Assembly: GCA_030667645.1 (NCBI GenBank)
Contig: DAOUVM010000083.1
Coordinates: 1-8,527 of the forward strand
Source of the DNA: Ardenticatenales bacterium
GTDB taxonomy: Bacteria > Chloroflexota > Anaerolineae > Promineifilales > UBA4811
Direction: 5' to 3'
DNA: 8,527 nt
Within the stretch, counting starts at the first letter, position 1, and each line of letters opens with the position of its first letter. The position numbers and the translations under genes are program-made. This document shows, one piece after another, positions 1-7,349 of this stretch. The notes beneath the pieces were generated by a model. It was given only the letters and a program-made list of their open reading frames with translations, did no database searches and was not told the DNA's origin.

Positions 1-769
1 CCAGCACCAGCAACCTGGCCCGGTAGATGATAACCATTCCAGTGGCAAGGAGAGGCAAAGAGACCACCAGCGCCAGCAACCCACCCCTTGAACGAGTCAG
101 GAGCTGGACAACAAGCGCCATGCCGGTCAGGCCCAGCCACGCCACGCGGCTCTCCGTCCGCCTGGCCCGGAATGCCATTGCCAGGGCGGGAGGGATGAGC
201 AACGATAGGTAAGATGACAGCGAGGTCGCATTAGATAGGGTAAAGTTGAGCCGCCACTGGACGGGTGGAATCAGACTGGCCAGTCCGTCGATCTGCACCC
301 AGCCCTGTTGAAAGACAGGCAGGAAGGGCAACCCGACGTACCAGCCAGTGAACTCGATCAACCCGACGATGCACACGACCCCGGCCGTCAGGAAGAATGC
401 ACGGTAAAGCAGTCCCCAGCCCCGGCGACGAAAGAGCCAGACCAACCAGTAGAGGCCCACCAGGTGAGTGATCGGCCGCCAGAAAAGCTCCAGGCTCATG
501 CGCGGGTCCATGCCAGTCCAGGCACTCAGCAGGCGAACCCCCATCAGAAGCAGCATGGGAGCTTCCAGACCCGTCCCCGGCATTCCCTCCTTGCGCAGCA
601 GCAGCCCGACCAGCCAGCTCCCCAATAGGAGAGTGATTGCCACCTGATGGAAGACGCGTAGTCCCAGATTGAAATCGCTGTAGAACGTGCCGCCCAAGAA
701 GGTGAGATAGACAAAGAGAGCCAGGTAGGCAAACAGCCGCGCCCGGCTCGCAACACCGCTAAAGCTCAT
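1..769 (-). CDS. O-antigen ligase/polymerase-family membrane protein, 3' end outside the window
   Basis: N-terminal 256 codons of a polytopic membrane protein that continues past the left edge. I recognise it as O-antigen ligase/Wzy-like from two visible elements. The first is a segment with NFTLSNATSLSSYLSLLIPP (175-194), matching the family's 'N..slaayL.lliP' helix entry. The second is TRSRGGLLAL (225-234), the family's SRG motif, whose arginine (Arg227) is usually conserved at the start of the core domain. Hydrophobic helices lie at about 11-28, 40-58, 70-83, 100-113, 121-140, 185-199, 210-224 and 230-247. The large extracytoplasmic loop with the family's other key residues would lie outside the window. 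Such proteins transfer or polymerise undecaprenyl-linked glycans at the outer face of the membrane; ligase, polymerase and protein O-oligosaccharyltransferase roles cannot be separated from this fragment. The ATG at 769 overlaps the B2 stop (ATGA), implying coupled translation. Coordinates reflect the window cut, not a real end. Confidence 0.82.
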   Translation of the reverse strand, partial: MSFSGVASRARLFAYLALFVYLTFLGGTFYSDFNLGLRVFHQVAITLLLGSWLVGLLLRKEGMPGTGLEAPMLLLMGVRLLSAWTGMDPRMSLELFWRPITHLVGLYWLVWLFRRRGWGLLYRAFFLTAGVVCIVGLIEFTGWYVGLPFLPVFQQGWVQIDGLASLIPPVQWRLNFTLSNATSLSSYLSLLIPPALAMAFRARRTESRVAWLGLTGMALVVQLLTRSRGGLLALVVSLPLLATGMVIIYRARLLVL

Positions 770-777
770 TCATACTC
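766..777 (-). promoter_or_regulatory. Stop-start overlap (ATGA) coupling B2 to the ligase-family gene
   Basis: The B2 stop TGA (766-768) and the ligase-family ATG (767-769) share bases. Only a weak GAG (775-777) is seen 5 nt upstream, with no GGAG. Initiation here therefore probably depends on ribosomes terminating B2, i.e. translational coupling (inference). A nearby ATG at 772-774 is out of contention because its frame stops after four codons. Confidence 0.6.
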
Positions 778-3171
778 ACTAGACTCGCGCCGCGAAGCAA
801 CAAGGCTCATGGCAACTGTACCCAGCACGCTCAGCACAGTCAGACTGGTGACGATCAGGCCGATCCGGAAACTCGCCGGCCGATAATGGAACTCTACTAC
901 GTGCTCACCGGCCGGAACCGCCACCGCCCTAAAGGTGAGATTGGCCGCATGGATCACTGCCGGCTCTCCGTCCACCGAGGCCTTCCAGCCGGGGTAGAAG
1001 GTGTCCGCGAGGACCAAGTATCCATCGGCCGGAAAATCGGCACGGATTGTAGCGGCATTGCGGGTGGTGGTCAAGGCGACAGGAACGATGCGGCCGGTCG
1101 CGCGAGGTTGACCCAGGGCGGAGGGCAGGTTTTCAAGGATCACCATCCGGGTGGGGTCAAAGGCAGGGTCGGTTACCGCCTCCAGCGCCGCCTCTGGGCC
1201 GGCCACTGACAGAGCGGTGAAGGCGAAGTAGGCGCGGGGGAGCGGATCAGGAAGCGCCGTAAACACGACATCGGCATTCGCATGCACGGCTGTGAGACCG
1301 GGCTGCTCGCGTTCGGTGATGAGCGTTTCCACACCCATCATCTGCAGCAGCTTGATACGGGTGTCCGGTCCGGCTGCATTGACGGCCGCAATCAGATCCG
1401 CGTATCGAGCCGAGAGAAGTGGATCAAAGTTGTTGGCCGATGGCACCCGGTCCAGCATGCCAGCGTTCGGCAGGAGAGCTTCCCGCATGCCAAACCAATG
1501 GTCGGCGCCAGCGGGCGCAAAGCTCTGGAAGCTCAGGTAGCGGTCAAAAGTAACAGCGTACTCGTCGGCGGCTGGATGAAAGGTCCGGCCGTCCAACTCG
1601 GCCGCCCTGAGGCCGGCTGCGCTCTTGGTCGGGCGGGTATAGAGCCATGGCTCAACCACCGGATTGGCGCCCCAATCAGCGGCGACCAGGTCCACCGCAA
1701 TCAAAAATACCACGGCAACAGCCCACCGATAGGCACGAGACCCGTCGCCAGCGCGAGGCTGGAGCAGGGCCAGCGTGCCGATCAGCACGAGAGAAAGCCC
1801 CAATTGCACCAACCCAACAGAAAAAGTGAGCGTCTTCGCCGCCAGAAATCCCTGGCCGGCGCCGGCCGCAATCAGGAGCGCCAACCCGATCACAATGCCA
1901 TAACGCGCAGTCTTGATCACGCGCAACCCTGGTTGCCACAACTGGGCGCCGATCCCGGCCAGCACTGACATGCCCATCGTCCACAGGCAGAGCAGCCGCG
2001 CCGGCGCCTGGAACTGCCCAACGCCGGGAAGGCGCCGGAAGAGGAACGGATAAATGGGGGTGTGGGCCCCAAGAGCGAGCACGAGGGCAAAAAGGGATAG
2101 GAGCGCAAAGAAGGGAATCAGCTTGCGGAGGAAAGGGTCGGCGGCAAAGGGACCCTGGTTCCGAGAGATGCTCCATCTCAACCAAGCAAGCACCGCGCCC
2201 AGGCCCAGCAGCAGAGGAAGGAGCCCCACGTACCCATTGTCTTCCCAGTAGTTACAGCAATAGCCCCAATAGTTCGCGGTAGCCGGATGGCCAAAGAAGC
2301 GAGGAGCGAAAAAGGAAATCATCCGCCACGGCCAGAGCGAATAGGTCATTGCCAGGCTCTGCTCGACACCGTCCGCCCGTTGGGAGAGTTGCTGAAGCTC
2401 TGCGGTGGGGAAGAGTTGGATGGCGGCAAGCCCAAAGCCGATCACCGCGGAGGCCAGGGCGGCGGCCGCCAGCCGGAAGAGAGCGCCGGCCCTCGGAAGA
2501 ACATTCCCTCGTCCGGCCTGAAAGGCAACTGCCCGCCAGAGAAGAAATCCCCCCACGGCCAACGCGCTGTAAAGACTGGTCTGGGCATGGCCCGAGAGCC
2601 ACTGCATTCCCCAGCACACTCCCAGAGTGACTGCGGCCGCCATTCGCGGCCGCCTTGCCAGCCCCTCGGCAGCCCAATACAGCCAGGGAAGCCAGGGAAG
2701 CGCGCTGCCGATGCTGGGAAAACCCAACCGCGACACGAGATAGCCGCTGAACATGAAACTGAGCGCACTGACCAGACGGGGCAGGGGGCGCAAACCGATC
2801 ACGGCAGCAAAACGCCACATCCCCAGTCCAGCCCACAAGACGTGCAGGACCATCAGCCAACTCATGACACGGGCGGTCTGGGTGGGTACCAGAAGGTGCA
2901 GCCAGTTTGGTGGATAGAAAACTGCCGACTGGTAATTGGCCATCAAGGGCGCCCCGTTTCCGACCAGCGGATTCCACAGCGGCCACTCCCCCGCCTGAAC
3001 GGCCTCGATGGCCGCCTGGTACCACGGTCCGAACTGCATCAGTGGCACACCCCAGAACTGCACCCGGCCGGCAAAGATGGTCTCCCAGAAAAGCAGCGCC
3101 GTGGGCAGGATGAACGCTCCAATCGCCAGGCAGCGCCAGTGCCACGCTGATACTGGTCGCCTAGCCGGCAT
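766..3171 (-). CDS. YfhO-family (GT-C-like) membrane protein B2, 801 aa
   Basis: Second YfhO-type protein, a diverged relative of B1. ATG at 3171 is preferred over the in-frame ATG at 3216: GAGG sits 9 nt upstream, the overlap with A2 shrinks from 56 to 11 nt, and the conserved motifs fall at the same residues as in B1 (WPLWNP 63-68, YPPNW 86-90). Visible elements: a first helix (about 14-32), an extracytoplasmic loop, GHAQTSLYSAL (194-204), NYWEDNGYVGLLPLLLG (307-323), PGVGQFQAPARLL (382-394), a soluble region (about 505-765), FYPGWKASVDGEP (725-737) and a last helix (about 769-791). The PGW...DGEP element near the C-terminus is shared with B1 and typical of the family. Unusually, the first loop has no Asp or Glu between Glu30 and Glu56, whereas B1 has Asp41 there. 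Loss of the catalytic acid, or use of another residue, is possible. The stop TGA forms a 4-nt ATGA overlap with the downstream ligase-family gene. Confidence 0.92.
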   Translation of the reverse strand: MPARRPVSAWHWRCLAIGAFILPTALLFWETIFAGRVQFWGVPLMQFGPWYQAAIEAVQAGEWPLWNPLVGNGAPLMANYQSAVFYPPNWLHLLVPTQTARVMSWLMVLHVLWAGLGMWRFAAVIGLRPLPRLVSALSFMFSGYLVSRLGFPSIGSALPWLPWLYWAAEGLARRPRMAAAVTLGVCWGMQWLSGHAQTSLYSALAVGGFLLWRAVAFQAGRGNVLPRAGALFRLAAAALASAVIGFGLAAIQLFPTAELQQLSQRADGVEQSLAMTYSLWPWRMISFFAPRFFGHPATANYWGYCCNYWEDNGYVGLLPLLLGLGAVLAWLRWSISRNQGPFAADPFLRKLIPFFALLSLFALVLALGAHTPIYPFLFRRLPGVGQFQAPARLLCLWTMGMSVLAGIGAQLWQPGLRVIKTARYGIVIGLALLIAAGAGQGFLAAKTLTFSVGLVQLGLSLVLIGTLALLQPRAGDGSRAYRWAVAVVFLIAVDLVAADWGANPVVEPWLYTRPTKSAAGLRAAELDGRTFHPAADEYAVTFDRYLSFQSFAPAGADHWFGMREALLPNAGMLDRVPSANNFDPLLSARYADLIAAVNAAGPDTRIKLLQMMGVETLITEREQPGLTAVHANADVVFTALPDPLPRAYFAFTALSVAGPEAALEAVTDPAFDPTRMVILENLPSALGQPRATGRIVPVALTTTRNAATIRADFPADGYLVLADTFYPGWKASVDGEPAVIHAANLTFRAVAVPAGEHVVEFHYRPASFRIGLIVTSLTVLSVLGTVAMSLVASRRESSEYE

Positions 3172-4882
3172 TGTCCGCAACCTCGTACACTGCCCAACCA
3201 TCCTGCTCAAACACAAACACTAGATAGGTCACGCCGGCCGGTTCAAAATCACCCAGCGCTCGCTCGGCCGGGCTGTGCACCACGTAGCGCACATTGTGGG
3301 TCGTCAGGAATCGCTGCCGCCACAGGTCATCGGTACCAACCGCATAGAATTGGTGAACATTCCGCTGCTTGGTGAGGAAATCGATCGTCTCTGGGCCATG
3401 TCCATAATAGGCACGCACCGGCGCCCAGCCCGGCAGAAAGTTGCCAGTCGAATAGTCCGACAAGACCAACGCTCCTTCCGGCGCATTGCGGGTCAACCAG
3501 GCGGCCATGTCCACCTGCTCTGCCAGGTGAAAGATGGGCGGCTGCCCGGCAGCGACAGCCATCGTACTGCCAGCCAAGAGTACCAAAGAGGTAGAAAACA
3601 TCAACACCAGCAGCGCGCAGGCCAAGAGTCGCGCCCGCCGGTGGCGGGGGAATTTCCTGGGTCCCGACCTCGCCCGAGCCAGAAACACCCGTCCCGCGCC
3701 AAGGGCCGCCAGAGTGTAGAGAGGAAACTGATACCCCTCGATCAGCCGTCGCTGAAGATTGAACGGCGCATAGAGCAATGGCGGGACCACCAGTGCCCAG
3801 GCCACCAGAGGCAAATGCTTGCAGAGTGAATACCGCCAAATCCAGGCGACGCCGACGGCCGCGAACAGCCCCGGCACCAGATACGCGGCCAGATAGTGGA
3901 ACGGCGGCGGCGACAGAATCAGGTTCTGGGCCGCCCAGCCCTTCATTACCGGATCGGTCAAGAAAACCCATCCACTGTACAGCACAATCGGGGCGGCAAC
4001 CAATCCAGCCAGAACGGAAAGCAGCAGTTCCCGGCCGGGAAACCGGCCTTCCAGGAGCCATCGGCCCACCAGGGTAGCTCCCACTATTGCACCCGCCACC
4101 ACGGGGTAAAAGGGAACGATCAACCCCATCCCCAGCCAAAGCAGGCCAGCCAAAAGCCCTCCTCTCCACTCCAGCGGCGCCCGCATCCCTTCCAGCGGTC
4201 GCCGGGCTTGCCTGACTGCCTTCCACCACACGAGTATTCCCGCCGCCAACAGAGCCCTCGCCAACGCGATGTGCGGAAGAGTGAAGATCGTCAGAAAGGA
4301 AAAGCCTTCCGGCAAGATGAAATCAAGAGGAGGGTACCCCTGAAAGTCACCCAGGCCCAGGCCCAGTAGCAGCCAGCCCAACCCTCCTCCCGCTGAAATC
4401 ATCAGCCAGGCCAGGCGGCGTAGGGCCAACTCGGGCAGGAACTCGGCCACAAAGCGATAGGCAACCGCCAGGAGCACGGCCGCGCAGGCCAGCCGCGCCA
4501 GATGATAGACCCATATCATCCTCAGCGGCAGGTCGCCGATCACTGCCGGCAGGAGCGCCGCTACTTTGCCCAACAAGAGATGGAAGGTGAAAAAGAGCAC
4601 CCCGTCGTGAGGTTCGGACGTGTACACAATGTGGAAGAGCCAGTCCCCACGCGCCCCCTGACCCATCTTGGCCAGGTAGGAATTGCCGTCCTCGACCCCA
4701 AGCACAAAACCACTGAACGTCAACCCCGAGGTTGCGCTCAGCCGCCACCCCGCCAGGTATGGAATGCAAGTCAGGGCAAGAATGATGACCGTGGCGACGA
4801 TGACCCATCTCCATTCGGAGCGACACACGGCGCGGGTGGAGAGGGAGTCGCAGGACTGAGAGGCAACAGGCTCAGGATTCAC
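3161..4882 (-). CDS. GT-C-like polytopic membrane protein A2, 573 aa
   Basis: Full-length relative of A1; family not named with certainty, best described as a GT-C-like membrane glycosyltransferase. The frame is open to an ATG at 5023, but GTG at 4882 fits better: GAGG lies 7 nt upstream, the overlap with B1 is 11 nt rather than about 150 nt, and the extra N-terminal 47 residues look like out-of-frame B1 sequence. From this start, a first helix at about 27-46 is followed by a loop with FSGFVLG and an acidic pair Glu64-Asp65 in VEDGNSYLAKM. Next come a GDW element and SEPHDG (89-94). This order (helix, loop with acids) is what GT-C enzymes show, so Glu64/Asp65 are candidate catalytic or metal-binding residues. 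About ten more helices follow, with AQN..LSPPP (318-326) and LQRRL (376-380). A soluble C-terminal domain (about 446-573) contains VLSD, YGHGPETID (493-501) and HQFYAVG. It lies between two YfhO-family genes and overlaps the next by 11 nt. Confidence 0.88.
   Translation of the reverse strand: MNPEPVASQSCDSLSTRAVCRSEWRWVIVATVIILALTCIPYLAGWRLSATSGLTFSGFVLGVEDGNSYLAKMGQGARGDWLFHIVYTSEPHDGVLFFTFHLLLGKVAALLPAVIGDLPLRMIWVYHLARLACAAVLLAVAYRFVAEFLPELALRRLAWLMISAGGGLGWLLLGLGLGDFQGYPPLDFILPEGFSFLTIFTLPHIALARALLAAGILVWWKAVRQARRPLEGMRAPLEWRGGLLAGLLWLGMGLIVPFYPVVAGAIVGATLVGRWLLEGRFPGRELLLSVLAGLVAAPIVLYSGWVFLTDPVMKGWAAQNLILSPPPFHYLAAYLVPGLFAAVGVAWIWRYSLCKHLPLVAWALVVPPLLYAPFNLQRRLIEGYQFPLYTLAALGAGRVFLARARSGPRKFPRHRRARLLACALLVLMFSTSLVLLAGSTMAVAAGQPPIFHLAEQVDMAAWLTRNAPEGALVLSDYSTGNFLPGWAPVRAYYGHGPETIDFLTKQRNVHQFYAVGTDDLWRQRFLTTHNVRYVVHSPAERALGDFEPAGVTYLVFVFEQDGWAVYEVADNAG
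3169..3184 (-). promoter_or_regulatory. Ribosome binding site and ATG start of B2
   Basis: On the minus strand GAGG (3181-3184) precedes ATG (3169-3171) by 9 nt, within the final codons of A2. The overlap, ATGCCGGCTAG, is 11 nt. It is favoured over the ATG at 3216 by spacing and by motif register with B1. Confidence 0.65.
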
Positions 4883-7349
4883 AAACCCGCCTCGGAACTC
4901 TCGCAACGACCCTACCCACAAGCCAGAGTGCCAATGCGGCCAGCGAAAGAATCGCTCCAGTAGCAACTGCCCGCGGCCGGTACACCATTTCCACACGGTG
5001 GATACCCTCCCCCAGGTAGACACCGCGCAACACTCCGTTGGCCTCTACGATTTCGACCGGCTCTCCATCAATGGTCGCCTGCCAGCCAGGATGGAATACC
5101 TCGCTCAGAACCAGCAGTCCCGGTCCGATCGCAGTCACCAGTAGCCTATTGGGGGAGAGATGGACCAGTTCGGCCGGCACGTGACCGAGGGGACCGAAGA
5201 GTGGACGGCCGCCGGTCACTACCGCTTGCCGGTCCAGAGCGCCCGCCTGCATCCAGGCAAGCGCCGCGTCGAAATCGGGCACGCTCTCCACCCGCTGGAA
5301 AACGGCCGGCCACGCAATATCCGCCGTATTGCGATAGACGGTCAGGCGCTCCCCCTCATGGTGGAACAGTTCCTCAAACGAGGATGAATCAAGCGAAAAC
5401 TGACTGACCACAGTGTCCACATCTAGGACGGCCAGCAGCCAGGGAGAGGGAACGGCATCGGCCAGCGCAATGCTGGCATCCGGCTCTCCCTCACGCAGAG
5501 GCGGCACGGTAACAGCATAGCCTCCATCAGCCGGCACACCGGCCGCGGCGCCGAGAAAAGCGGCATAGTTGGCTAATGCCAGTGGTTCGACACCGCTGAC
5601 CATGCGGATCCCGACCTCGGCCGCCACCTGTGGCGGCGGGCGGAAGCTGGGGGCGTATACCCGTCCTTCGGTCTCGGTCGCTATCACGGCGGCGGTCTCC
5701 CACCCATCAGAGAAGAGCTGTTCGGCCGGCCAGGTAGCGACCAGTGACGCATCCATCCAGACAAGCTCCGCCACAATCAGCAAAGCCAGCAAGCCACTGC
5801 TGACCCACGGAGGCCAGGCCCAGTGTCTCGGCAAGGCACACGAGAGGATAGCCAGCGCAAGCCAGAACGCGGCCGCCAAGGGCACACCGGCCGCCGTTCG
5901 GTTCACCACCCAGACTCCCAGCGCCAGGAATGCGACCAATCCCACCGCAGCCACGGCCGACCGAGTCAGCCCCCGCCTGTGTCCCGCCAGACCTCGTCCG
6001 CCGCCGGCCAACGCGGCTGCTCCAAGGCCCGCCAGCAGCGCCGCCACAAAGCTGAGCAGGAACCAGACACGCGGTGGGACCCGAAGCAGCATCATCCCGG
6101 GCAGGTTGGTTAACAATGGATAAAGAGGACCGTTGTCTCCCAGGGCAAAGAGAACCAGCAGTGCCACGCCCAGCACCACTCCAGCTCGCGCCCGCAAGCG
6201 CAAGGTCAGCCAGCCAAGCAGCGCCAGAACCAGAACGCTGATGCCGACATAGGTCATCCACTCATGAAAGCCGCCCCGATCCGCCCACAGCAATCCCATC
6301 AGGTAAGAGGGAGGCAGCGAAGAGATAGCCGTCTCCCCACTTGTAAGCCCGCCTCGACGGGTGTGCGGAAGATGGTCCAACAGCGGCAGCCACTGGATAG
6401 CCGTCAGGGCAAGCGCCAGTGCCCCGGCCAAGAGCCAGGGAGGCAGCGACCGAAAAAGGCGCCAAAGTCGAGAGCTTGCCGGTCGTGCATGTTTGAGGTT
6501 CAGCGTGGTCGCAGTTGGCCGATCAGCCCGCCTGTGCCCGGTCATCCACCAGAGCGCCAGAGCCGCCACGGCCACGGCCGTGTAAGCCGCCAGACGCGGA
6601 TCGGCCAGGAACTGCATCGCCCAGATGGCAGGCAGGAACGAAAAGCAGATCGATGACCATCGCACATCGGCCGGAGGGGGCCGGCAGCCGGCGGGCCGGG
6701 AGCCCTGATCCGGGGACCCGGCGCTGCCACGGGATATGACTGGAGTTGCGGCCGAAATAGGACGAGGGTGACGCGCACAATCGAGAGCCGCCATGATCAC
6801 CCAGGGGAGCCAACCGGCCGCGTACACGAGTCCGACGTGCCCAGCGCCCAGGTGGGCCCAGAGTCTGGGCGCAAGAGCCCAGGCCAACCCCGCTACGAGC
6901 GCCCCCTGCTCTCGCACCGATAGGTCCGGGCGCCACCGGGACGACCCGTCCGATCCTGCTGGTCCGGCCCGCTTCGCCAGCAGGCGCCGCGCTAGCTGCA
7001 TCATCCCCAGTCCGCCCAGGCACAGATGGAGCGCCAGCAGCAGGTTGAACGCCGGCGTGATGGGCAGAATCAGAAAGATCCAATTGGGCGGATAGTAAAG
7101 CCCGCTCAACGGGTTGGCGGCAAAAGGGATACCGCTCAATTGGGTCGGATTCCACAATGGCCAGACGTGATCCTGCAAGACGGATTGACGCATGAAATGA
7201 GCATTCGGCCAGTGAGTGAGCATCAGGTCCGAGTACCTGCTTTGTGGCTGATACAGCAGGTTGTCCAGTGATCCCAGCTCGGCCAGAAACACCGCCAGCA
7301 CGATCACGACCAGGAGCTTGTTCAGGCTGGGTCGCAGCCAACGCTTCAC
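4872..7349 (-). CDS. YfhO-family (GT-C-like) membrane protein B1, 825 aa
   Basis: Large polytopic membrane protein of the YfhO type. The family is GT-C-like and linked in some bacteria to glycosylation of envelope polymers with lipid-phosphate sugars; the substrate here is unknown. GTG at 7349 is chosen because GGAG lies 5 nt upstream and it forms a 4-nt GTGA overlap with A1. It also puts WPLWNP (63-68) and YPPNW (86-90) at exactly the residue numbers they have in B2. A first helix (about 12-26) is followed by an extracytoplasmic loop with Asp41 in YSDLM, a candidate catalytic acid by analogy with GT-C enzymes. Further features are a PG...LRVPPR segment (417-428), many helices to about residue 530, a soluble domain, a C-terminal FHPGWQATIDGEP motif (752-764) and a final helix (about 795-815). 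Hydrophilic loops are expanded relative to B2, notably 124-149 and 202-231. The end overlaps A2 by 11 nt. Confidence 0.9.
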   Translation of the reverse strand: MKRWLRPSLNKLLVVIVLAVFLAELGSLDNLLYQPQSRYSDLMLTHWPNAHFMRQSVLQDHVWPLWNPTQLSGIPFAANPLSGLYYPPNWIFLILPITPAFNLLLALHLCLGGLGMMQLARRLLAKRAGPAGSDGSSRWRPDLSVREQGALVAGLAWALAPRLWAHLGAGHVGLVYAAGWLPWVIMAALDCARHPRPISAATPVISRGSAGSPDQGSRPAGCRPPPADVRWSSICFSFLPAIWAMQFLADPRLAAYTAVAVAALALWWMTGHRRADRPTATTLNLKHARPASSRLWRLFRSLPPWLLAGALALALTAIQWLPLLDHLPHTRRGGLTSGETAISSLPPSYLMGLLWADRGGFHEWMTYVGISVLVLALLGWLTLRLRARAGVVLGVALLVLFALGDNGPLYPLLTNLPGMMLLRVPPRVWFLLSFVAALLAGLGAAALAGGGRGLAGHRRGLTRSAVAAVGLVAFLALGVWVVNRTAAGVPLAAAFWLALAILSCALPRHWAWPPWVSSGLLALLIVAELVWMDASLVATWPAEQLFSDGWETAAVIATETEGRVYAPSFRPPPQVAAEVGIRMVSGVEPLALANYAAFLGAAAGVPADGGYAVTVPPLREGEPDASIALADAVPSPWLLAVLDVDTVVSQFSLDSSSFEELFHHEGERLTVYRNTADIAWPAVFQRVESVPDFDAALAWMQAGALDRQAVVTGGRPLFGPLGHVPAELVHLSPNRLLVTAIGPGLLVLSEVFHPGWQATIDGEPVEIVEANGVLRGVYLGEGIHRVEMVYRPRAVATGAILSLAALALWLVGRVVARVPRRVCES
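4880..4893 (-). promoter_or_regulatory. Ribosome binding site and GTG start of A2
   Basis: On the minus strand GAGG (4890-4893) lies 7 nt before GTG (4880-4882), inside the last codons of B1. The resulting overlap, GTGAATCCTGA, is 11 nt. No other ATG/GTG in the A2 frame near this point has comparable spacing, so this is the preferred start. Confidence 0.68.
6657..6746 (-). other. GC-rich, Pro/Gly/Arg-rich loop insertion inside B1
   Basis: Codons 202-231 of B1 encode a stretch rich in Ser, Gly, Pro and Arg with no membrane-helix character. It sits between the CARHPRP loop and the next helix. At the matching place in B2 the loop (LARRPRMAAAV) runs straight into the helix. The DNA is markedly GC-rich with repeated CCGG/GGCC words (6660-6720). 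The reading frame is intact on both sides, so it looks like an in-frame loop expansion rather than a break. Confidence 0.6.

Noticed and set aside
772..774. ATG at 774 as the start of the ligase-family gene
   Set aside because: Its frame stops after four codons; ATG at 769 opens the long frame.
2252..3145. 297-codon minus-strand frame inside B2
   Set aside because: Alternate-frame shadow of B2; B2 aligns with B1 across this region.
2287..3150. 287-codon open frame on the plus strand opposite B2
   Set aside because: Antisense shadow of a clear YfhO-family gene; the translation is Gln/Pro/Arg/Gly-rich without recognisable motifs or hydrophobic helices.
3327..4229. 300-codon minus-strand frame inside A2
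   Set aside because: Alternate-frame shadow of A2, Gly/Arg/Ala-rich with no family features; the A2 frame has conserved motifs shared with A1.
4883..5023. Upstream ATG (5023) giving a 620-aa A2
   Set aside because: It would overlap B1 by about 150 nt, and the extra residues look like out-of-frame B1 C-terminus; GTG at 4882 has a good ribosome-binding site.
6657..6746. Possible frameshift or pseudogene break in B1 at the GC-rich tract
   Set aside because: The B1 frame stays open through the tract, with membrane-helix sequence and family motifs on both sides, so an in-frame insertion is the simpler reading.
6523..7341. 272-codon minus-strand frame inside B1
   Set aside because: Alternate-frame shadow; the B1 frame carries the family motifs here.
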